A DNA stretch of 64,000 bases, from the NCBI GenBank assembly GCA_964019165.1, contig OZ025280.1, forward strand, positions 14,068,428 through 14,132,427. The letters are read 5' to 3'. The notes under the pieces are model-generated. The model had not been told where the DNA came from, did no database searches, and was given only the letters and a program-made list of their open reading frames with translations. The DNA is from Mastigias papua. Lineage: Eukaryota > Cnidaria > Scyphozoa > Rhizostomeae > Mastigiidae. Position numbers and translations under genes: made by a program. Positions 56,703 through 64,000 of this stretch are shown here, one piece after another. Within the stretch, counting starts at the first letter, position 1. Every line of letters starts with the position of its first letter.

Positions 56703-59700
56703 CGGCGACCAGTCCAGCTGGCTCTTCCACCACCAGTCGCCTATTTTACATCACCGACCGTACTACTGGTACTCGCTTCCTCGTTGATACCGGCGCTGAT
56801 GTCAGTGTTCTTCCCCCTTCTGCTGCTGAAAAACGTAAACCTGCCTCCATGATTCTCCAGGCTGTCAACAAATCTGCCATCTCTACTTTTGGTGAAAAAT
56901 CCATGACCTTGGATATCGGACTTCGCCGTAGTTTCAGATGGATCTTCATAATTGCTGACCTTCCCCTCCCTATTCTGGGAGCAGATGTTCTCGCCCATTT
57001 CGGACTTCGAGTTGATGTTCGCCATCGCAAGCTCATTGACACTACTACCGGCCTCAGTCTTAATGGTATTCAGTCTACTACAGTTTCACCACGTCCTGTT
57101 TTTCATTTCCCTGCTTCTACTCCTTACACAGATTTATTGCGCAAATTTCCGCACATTTCCCGTCCATGCTACAATGAATCGTCTGTTAAACATTCCGTCA
57201 CCCATCACATTCGCACTACCGGACCTTCTGTCTTCTGCCGTCCTCGCCGCCTTGCTCCTGATCGTCTCAAGATTGCTAAATCTGAATTTGATCACATGCT
57301 CCAGCTTGGCATCATTCGTGCTTCTGACAGTTCTTGGTCTTCTCCACTCCATATGGTCCCCAAACCTACTCCTGGTGATTGGCGTCCTTGCGGTGATTAT
57401 CGTGCTTTGAACAAAGTCACTCTGCCCGACCGTTATCCCATGCCGCACATTCATGACTTTTCCTCTTCACTCCATGGCAAATCCATTTTCTCCAAGATTG
57501 ATCTTGTCCGTGCATATCATCAGATTCCTGTCCACCCAGATGATGTTCCTAAGACCGCCATTTGCACACCTTTCGGCTTGTTCGAGTTTCTGCGCATGCC
57601 CTTTGGTCTTCGTAATGCTGCTCAAACTTTTCAACGTTTCATTGATGAAGTTCTCCGTGGCCTCGATTTTGTGTATGTGTACATCGACGATGTCCTGATT
57701 GCCAGTTCTTCAGAAGCTGAGCACCTGGCACACCTGAATATCCTTGTCAATCGTCTTTCAGAATATGGTATTGTCATCAATCCTTCGAAGTGCATTTTTG
57801 GTGCTGCGTCTCTTGAGTTTTTAGGCCACCAGATTTCAGTTCATGGTATCTCTCCTCTTTCGCACAAAGTGCAAGCCATTCAGGACTTTCCTGCTCCATC
57901 CTCCTTACGCAAGCTACGCGAATTCCTTGGATTGGTTAACTTCTATCGTCGTTTCATTCCACACTGCGCCTCACTTGTCCAACCACTCACTGATCTCCTG
58001 TCACCAAAGCGAACCAGTACCGACTCATTTCATCTCCCCGAGGGTGCACTATCTGCCTTTCAAGATGTGAAATCCGCTCGTGCCAAAGCCACTCTCCTCA
58101 CTCATCCTGATCCGTCTGCACCATACAGCCTTATGGTTGATGCTTCTAATGTCGCAGTGGGTGGAGTTCTTCAACAGCGCGTCAATCACACCTGGCATCC
58201 TATTTCCTTTTTCTCCAAGCGTTTGCAGCCTGCTGAAACCAAATATAGTACTTTCAGTCGTGAGTTACTCTCTATTTACCTCTCCATCCGCCATTTTCGC
58301 CATTTCTTGGAAGGACGTGAATTTTATGTTCTCACCGATCACAAGCCGCTGACACATGCTCTCTCTTCTTCGTCATCACGTTATTCTCCACGGGAAACAC
58401 GCCACCTTGATTTCATCTCCCAGTTTACTTCTGACATTCGACATGCTCACAGAAAAGACAACCCTGTTGCTGATGCTCTTTCTCGCATGGATATCAATGC
58501 ACTCAATGCTCCTTTCGATCCTACGCCTCCTCTCGATTATAACCTCATCGCACAGGCCCAACTGAATGACTCAGATCTATCTCAACTCAAGTCGACATCC
58601 TTGCACCTCCAAGCTCTGCCCTTGCCATTTTCCACCGGAACCATACTCTGCGATATGACCACTGCCTCGCCACGCCCATATATTCCTGCAACTTTCCGCC
58701 GTCTTGTTTTTGACCAATTCCATAACCCTTCGCATCCTGGAATCCGTGCCACCCAACGCCTCATCACAGAACGATTTGTCTGGCCCGGCATCAATAAAGA
58801 TATCCGCCAATGGACCAAATCATGCCTTCCTTGCCAACGTGCCAAAGTACAACGTCACACTGTTACTCCCCTTGGAACTTTCACTACTCCAGATGCCCGT
58901 TTTGATCACATTCACCTCGATATTGTTGGTCCTCTTCCTCCATCTCAAGGCTGTCGTTATTTGCTCACTTGCATTGATCGTTTCACCAGGTCCCCTCCCA
59001 CCATCACAAGGTTACCGCTATCTCCTCACCTGTGTCGACCGTTATACAAGATGGCCAGACGCCATTCCCATTCCTGATATTACTGCTGAAACTGTCGCTC
59101 GCACTTTTGTTACTCATTGGATATCTACCTTTGGTGTCCCATCCACTGTTACAACCGACCGTGGTACACAATTTGAATCATCCCTTTTCACAGCTCTTAC
59201 CAACCTTCTCGGAACAAAACGGATACGCACAACTGCATACCACCCATGTGCCAATGGAATGGTTGAGCGTTTCCACCATCAATTGAAAGCCTGTCTGAAA
59301 GCCTCCTCCGACTCCTCCAAGTGGACAGAACTACTTCCTCTCATCCTTCTCCGTCTTCGCACAACATTCAAGCAAGATCTCCAATGCACTCCTGCCCAGC
59401 TTGTTTATGGACCTACTCTTCGTTTACCAGGACAGTTCTTTATTCCCTCTCCAGCCACCATGCCACTCGACCCTACACTCTATGCAGATCGTTTATCATC
59501 CTATATGCACCAGCTTCGGCCAGTTCCACCACGCCTGCAATCTCCACCATCGCATGTACCACCCAATCTTTCTACATGCACGCATGTTTTTGTTCGCCAT
59601 GATGCCATCCGCAAACCTCTCGATCCACCTTACGATGGACCTTACCAAGTTCTCCGTCGACATGAGAAACACTTTCTTCTTGACATTCAGGGCAAGCAAA

Positions 59701-59876
59701 TTTCTGTCACCCTTGATCGCTTGAAACCTGCATATCTTGATTCTGCTCCAGTCACTACCACTCTTGACACCCTTACAGATTCACCAACTTCGGACGCTCC
59801 TCAATCCAAGATTTTGCCACGTACCACTCGCTCAGGAAGAAGAGTACATTTTCCGGACAGATATGGGACTGCTTGA
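56703..59876 (+). pseudogene. Gypsy Pol: protease, RT, RNase H, integrase
   Basis: Pol is in the -1 frame relative to Gag. Protease: [14 protein letters not shown] (DTGA codons 56785-56796) and LPILGADVL. Reverse transcriptase: [35 protein letters not shown] (Asp), [20 protein letters not shown] and YIDD at 57680-57691. RNase [36 protein letters not shown] and LTDHKPL. Integrase: [13 protein letters not shown] to CLPCQRAK zinc part, and after the break DRGTQFESSLFTALTNLLG and AYHPCANGMVERFHHQLKAC (D,D,E). The frame is open from about 56703 to 58989, then broken by a 61-bp imperfect duplication (58929-58989 against 58990-59050). A C-terminal GPY-like segment (PPYDGPYQVLRRHEKHFLLD) closes it at 59876. 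Confidence 0.93.
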
Positions 59877-59991
59877 CTTTTACCATAGAGACCTTGAACA
59901 TTATATTTTCTTTCCTTCATTTCCTCGTTGTATCTTGTATTTTTATATTTTTCGAATGTCACACTCCGCGTGCATTCTAGGGGGGAGCCTT

Positions 59992-60461
59992 GTAGCAATT
60001 ACATTTTTAGTTACTTTATCTTCCACTCCATTCATTCATTCATTGCGTGTTTTTTTTCTACAACTCATTGCCATCACTTCCTCTCCGCTAACACTAAACT
60101 AACATCACACTAACATTCTATTGCGTCATAACACCGTGCCCTTTTGTTAGGCCTATTTTTATACTAACTTTCCCTCAACACATTGTCTAGCCTTTCCTTT
60201 ACCACATCGATTTTTGTTATTCCATCTTTATACGTAATTCCGGGGAGCAAATGTATATACCAATACAAATTGTAAAATAGTCAGTTGAATTTCTATCTTG
60301 GCGAAGAAACACACACAAAATACAATTCGCGTGTAGCTTATTGTCTCCAGTCTACAACGACGAGAGAAAAGAAAAGAGAAATACAGTGGTGAGACCGTTC
60401 AATTAATATAGTATAAAACTTCATTAGTAATTCAAATATTCAAACGAAGAGAATTACTAAA
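59992..60461 (+). repeat. Gypsy 3' LTR
   Basis: 470 bp. It ends about 25 bp upstream of the SANT ORF of the older Harbinger. Confidence 0.92.
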
Positions 60462-60486
60462 TATCTTTTTTGTGAATAGGCCAAAA

Positions 60487-61293
60487 ATGACTTGGACTGA
60501 GGAACATGACATTTTGCTGTGCAGGGAAATACTGGTTTGAGAGCCATATACTGTTAAGCATGGGTCCAGGGAAAGGGGGAGATGTTGGGACCATATAGCT
60601 GAAGCTTTGAACAATGTTGAACAACCTAAGTTTATTGTGGATCAGAGGGCAGTGAGAGACAGGTTTGTTAAAGTGGAAAAGGCTTTCAAGAAAAAGACTA
60701 GAGAGGAATTAAGGGCAAGTGGGATTGCACCACAAGAGTCTTCTGAGCTTGACCAGGCTCTGGAGGAAATTATTGACAGACTTGAGAATGCTGGGCAACA
60801 AAAGGAGGCTAGTTGTGTGGAAAAGCAGCAAGATATAGAGAAAGAGAAAGAGACTGCAGAGGCTGTAAAGAGAAGGGCCATGGAGAGCTTATCACAAACC
60901 AAGGCAAGGGAGGGCTGTAGGAAAAGAAGGGGTGGAGAGACAAGTGAATATATAGGGTAGTTAAGAGAAAAGTGAGAAGTAGACATGAGAGTTAAGGAAA
61001 GCCAAGTGGATTTGAAAAGGAGAGAGGTTTGTATAGAAGAGAGAAGAAGTGACAGAGACTTTGAGTTGAAGCAGAGAGAGCTGTTACTGAGAGAGCGAGA
61101 ATTAAATGTGAAGGAAAAAGAGCTGGAGTTAAAAGAGAGAGAAAATAAACATTTTCAACAGAGGCTGGTTAGGTTTGAGCAGCAACAAACAATGATGCAG
61201 CAGCAGTTATTTAGTTTGCAGCAGCAAATGGGTCATTTGCAGAAACTGAATGAGGACATTTTGAATTTGTTTAAAACTAAAGAAAACCAATAA
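60487..61293 (+). pseudogene. Harbinger Myb/SANT-like protein with three in-frame stops
   Basis: ATG 60487: MTWTEEHDILLCREILV, a TGA at 60538-60540, then RERGRCWDHIAEALN, FIVDQRAVRDRFVKVEKAFK and TREELRASGIAPQESSELDQ. This is the SANT-like partner common in cnidarian-type Harbinger elements. Two further stops (TAG 60958, TGA 60970) precede a long coiled coil (ELKQRELLLRERELNVKEKE, QQQLFSLQQQMGHLQKLNED). All parts stay in one frame, so only point mutations broke it. It converges on the transposase remnant at 61676. Confidence 0.85.
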
Positions 61294-61675
61294 CACTTAG
61301 GCTCCTCTTTTAATGTGATCTTACCTTCAAATGTTTGCCAACTCTATAGCTCTCAGTTATTAACCCCAGTTGTGTTATGGATGTTGAGTTTCAATTCTTG
61401 TGAAAGCTTAGTTGCTGATACATTTTGTACCATGATGGAAAAACCTTGTACATCTTGTTAGATAAACCATTGCATTTTGATTGAGATGTTTTAGTGAGGC
61501 CACAAATGAAGTGAAATTTTAACTCAGGAATTGATTGATGCAGGAGTCATTGTACCTTTTATGACTTGAGCATCTTGCAATACAACATGATTAAGCCTAA
61601 CACTTTTGTATACCTTTGTAGGGAAGTGCTAGGATTGTTATCTAAGCAAAAGTGTATAGCAGGTGGCAGACAATG

Positions 61676-62205
61676 CTATATTTTGAGGTGCCATGTGATT
61701 GATATCATATGTACTGTATGGACGAGTGGAAAACACATTCTTGGGTTATCTGGTAGCTTGTAAAAAAGCTGTTTTATGAAATAGGAATCAATGCATGGGG
61801 TCTGGCCAAAATACTCCTCTAGAGTTGGAGGTTTTACACCAAAACAGGTAGATGTGTTGTTTCCATATAAACATGTAAGTGCATTGTGAAACAAGGCACA
61901 TACTATGTATATCTCTCCAACTGCACTCAATCCAATCTTCAAATTTTTCTTAAAATCAATGAATTTGAAGTAATTCACAACATCTCCAAATACCCAGTCT
62001 ACAGAGACCCTAACTTCACTCATTGATTGATTGACTCCTTGCTGTGCAGGAGTTAGTTCCTGCCTGCGAGCAAATGGGCACTGAAGATATATCCTATGTG
62101 GATATGCTGGATTTCCATAGATACACATTGCCTGACCTGTGGTGAGAATGACATGTGTTGCACTTGAGGCAGAAGGCCTGACATTGCTAGCATGCCACTG
62201 TCATG
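61676..62205 (-). pseudogene. Harbinger transposase, C-terminal part (second copy)
   Basis: Same gene type as 23717-25129: YGNPAYPHRIYLQCPFARRQ, MSEVRVSVDWVFGDVVNYFK, KNLKIGLSAVGEIYIVCALF and PPTLEEYFG. The N-terminal half is removed by a deletion joining Harbinger sequence (about 62206) to the leader of the P remnant. The conserved GDPAYP has become GNPAYP. Confidence 0.82.
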
Positions 62206-62373
62206 CCGCCTCCATCTTGAAATAACACTACATTTTCGTGCCTAATGTGAGTCGTCTTGGTCATTCGTAACTAGAAAGTCACTGGCTGATCAGAACACCT
62301 CAGCTACATTAGTAGCTAGGCTCCCCTGAGTCGTCTTACTACCATGTGTCGCGAATCGTAAACTCACTATTGT

Positions 62374-63660
62374 TTGGCAAAGCACAAAATGAAAGTTAAC
62401 TTGACAGTGCAAACAGTGAGTTCTTCAGTAGCCAATGCTGTAGAGTTCTTGAAAGATGACCTCAAATTACCAGAATTCAATGGCTGTGGCCCAACACGTC
62501 AGTGTATTAGAACAAGTGACAGAGTGTTTGATATCCTTACTTCCAGAAATCCATATGGCAAAGGCGTCAAGTCTCCTTTATGGCATTCACATATTTCATT
62601 AACTGAATCCATTTTTACGGAAACAGGTGAATATCTTCTTTCACTTCTAGCAAATGATGATCAGCTTTTAGTGAAAAGCAGAAGAAAGACATTTGTTCTT
62701 GGATTTATTCTTGGATCCATTGTTGCCTTGTCAAAGATCCTACTGCAAAGAGATGAAAACCCTTTCAAGTATGCTTTAACATACAAATTTTCTCAAGACC
62801 ACATTGAGCTTCTGTTTGCTTGTATTCGGGGATAGGGGGGTTTTAATAATAACCCAAACACTCTTCAGCTTAAGTATGCATTGAGAAACATTCTTATGAA
62901 AAAGTCTATAACTGCATCAAAACAAGCCAATGTAATGTCCTTTGAAAATGAAAGCACAGGATCCTTGTTCAGTCTTAAATGGAGCAAGCATAGATCTCCA
63001 ATTGTGGAAGTAGCTGGTGATAGTGACAATGATGATGCACACCTTCAAGAGCTCTGAGATGCATTGAACAGAGTGATCATATCAGACATATCAGAGAATG
63101 TGCTCTTCTACATTGCTGGATTCATTGTACGTAAGCTGAAAAGACACATTGACTGTTCTATATGCTCTAAAGCATTGCTGCTAAAGTCCAGCCCTTCAGC
63201 TACCTCCGAATGTAGAGAAACACCTTCACACGACCTTTTCTTAGAGAGAAGAAACAATGGAGGGTTAATCAAAGTGTCTTATGATGTATATAGAATAATT
63301 AAGTATGCTGAGCAAGCTTTTCGATACACTGTCAAGGGGAATGGAGAAATGAAAATAAACAAGGCGAGCAACCTTATAAAGAAAATGACAAATCATGTCA
63401 TTGTCACCAATGGGCCTAGAATTGAGTCATTTTTTCCCTCCCTGCAAGATCATAGGTTTGAGAATGATCCTATATTTGAGGATGATCATTTGACTCAAGT
63501 GATCAAACAACTATGCCATCGATAACTCGTAATAAGGATGCAGACCTATGCAAAGAGATACAACAGGCAAGTCATTATGGACAACACTCCACGCATAAGA
63601 CATCGTTTGAACAAAATGGTACTTTTCAAAAACGTTTACCTGACATTTTTGTGGACAAAC
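62374..63660 (+). pseudogene. P-element transposase, C-terminal half, copy C
   Basis: One frame from 62374 to 63525 with stops at 62833 (TAG) and 63056 (TGA). KVNLTVQTVSSSVANAVEFL, RTSDRVFDILTSRNPYGKGV, FSQDHIELLFACIR (Glu codon GAG 62806-62808 kept) and GGFNNNPNTLQLKYALRNIL. It also retains the segment deleted by frameshift in copy A (NHVIVTNGPRIESFFPSLQD). Terminal AKRYNRQVIMDNTPRIRHRL is read in another frame at 63545-63610. It has the same start as copy A, at a P-element exon border. Confidence 0.87.
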
Positions 63661-64000
63661 TACTTAAACATTAATCGAAGATATCTTTAAATTTCGCAAT
63701 GCTTGAATGCGTTTACCACATCAAATGTTTGCGAGGTCCACTTGAGTAATTATACTAAAGGTAAGTCCTAGTGTCCTAGTCCAAGTCAAAGTCCAAATAT
63801 AAAAACCCTATGCTGCTTGGCAAGACCTATGCTAAAGTATTCTATTCATTATCATGTATAAGTCGGGCATCTAAGATAAAACTTTAAGATATGAACTAGA
63901 CTCAAAACGAAAACTATCCTTGCAAACTTACCAATTCCAGTTCAGGTCAATCCACATCTGATGAAACAGAATTGGTTAGTCTGCAACTCAAGCAAAAGCG
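63661..64000. other. Composite unit tail
   Basis: Matches 26580-26884 of the first unit up to GATGAAACAGAA (about 63972), then diverges to the window end, where the THAP-class exon would start. Confidence 0.6.

Larger units (their letters stand above)
52808..60461 (+). mobile_element. Ty3/Gypsy LTR retrotransposon, CsRn1-like
   Basis: LTRs 52808-53276 and 59992-60461 start TGTAGCAATTACA and end ATTACTAAA. The 4-bp target duplication is TATC (52804-52807 and 60462-60465). Primer site TGGTGACCGAGCC follows the left LTR at 53278; CsRn1 elements use a tRNA-Trp-type primer starting TGGTGAC. A purine tract AGGGGGGAG precedes the right LTR. Gag and pol fill 55765-59876. The LTRs differ by roughly 4% by eye, so it is not very recent. 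The coding part is clearly richer in C and G than its surroundings. No envelope gene. Confidence 0.92.

Noticed and set aside
57134..58845. Several minus-strand ORFs within Gypsy pol
   Set aside because: Antisense shadows of the conserved RT/RNase H/integrase frame.

Overview
This 64 kb window looks like a repeat-rich intergenic stretch of an invertebrate animal genome. It has spliced genes with GT/AG introns, AT-rich background, TA/TG microsatellites, and an element mix (Penelope-like, hAT, P, Harbinger, KDZ/HMGXB3-like, BEL/Pao, Ty3/Gypsy of CsRn1 type, DIRS-like) that is common in cnidarians, sponges and other invertebrates. The species cannot be named from the sequence. I see no convincing host housekeeping gene, no rRNA or tRNA and no CRISPR. 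The closest thing to a non-transposon gene is a SAM-domain ORF at 16660-17629 with a divergent unidentified ORF beside it.

Layout. 1-1971: Penelope-like retroelement pieces in head-to-head orientation, ending in a decayed hammerhead ribozyme. 2009-3800: microsatellite and a decayed Harbinger with convergent transposase and MADF genes. 4750-8717: a foldback element with about 1.48 kb near-identical terminal inverted repeats and an 11-bp target duplication. 9483-14820: a hAT element whose transposase ORF is split by a BEL/Pao derivative (10180-12912). 15460-17640: inverted repeats and the SAM-domain divergent pair. 17806-23346 and 28942-41593: two copies (A and B) of a KDZ/HMGXB3-like element encoding zinc fingers, Cys clusters, an RNase H-like transposase, a Ulp1-like protease remnant and a PHD finger. 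Between them (23347-28560) lies a composite unit of Harbinger (with a hAT MITE inside), P-element and THAP-type transposase remnants; part of this unit recurs at 61440-63960. Copy B is split by a TTAA-duplicating (Kolobok-like) element (33625-39604), itself split by an apparently intact Harbinger (35101-38697). 43106-44127: DIRS-like ORF1 remnant. 44394-51987: THAP-type transposase N-terminus, then a P element (45890-51987) split by another Harbinger (47620-51333). 52808-60461: Gypsy element with a non-coding LTR element (53381-55733) in its leader. 60487 to the end: Harbinger SANT gene and transposase, then P-element remnant.

The dominant signal is nesting. Insertions are bracketed by clean target duplications (GTTAG, TTAA, TTA, TTA, AACTAACT, TATC, CAAC, TGTTCACAACA), and in at least four cases the reading frame of the older transposase is continuous across the insertion once the insert and one target copy are ignored. 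This gives a relative insertion history: KDZ-B, then Kolobok-like, then Harbinger; P, then Harbinger; hAT, then BEL; Gypsy, then the nested LTR element. The only element here with both genes open and good termini is the Harbinger at 35101-38697.
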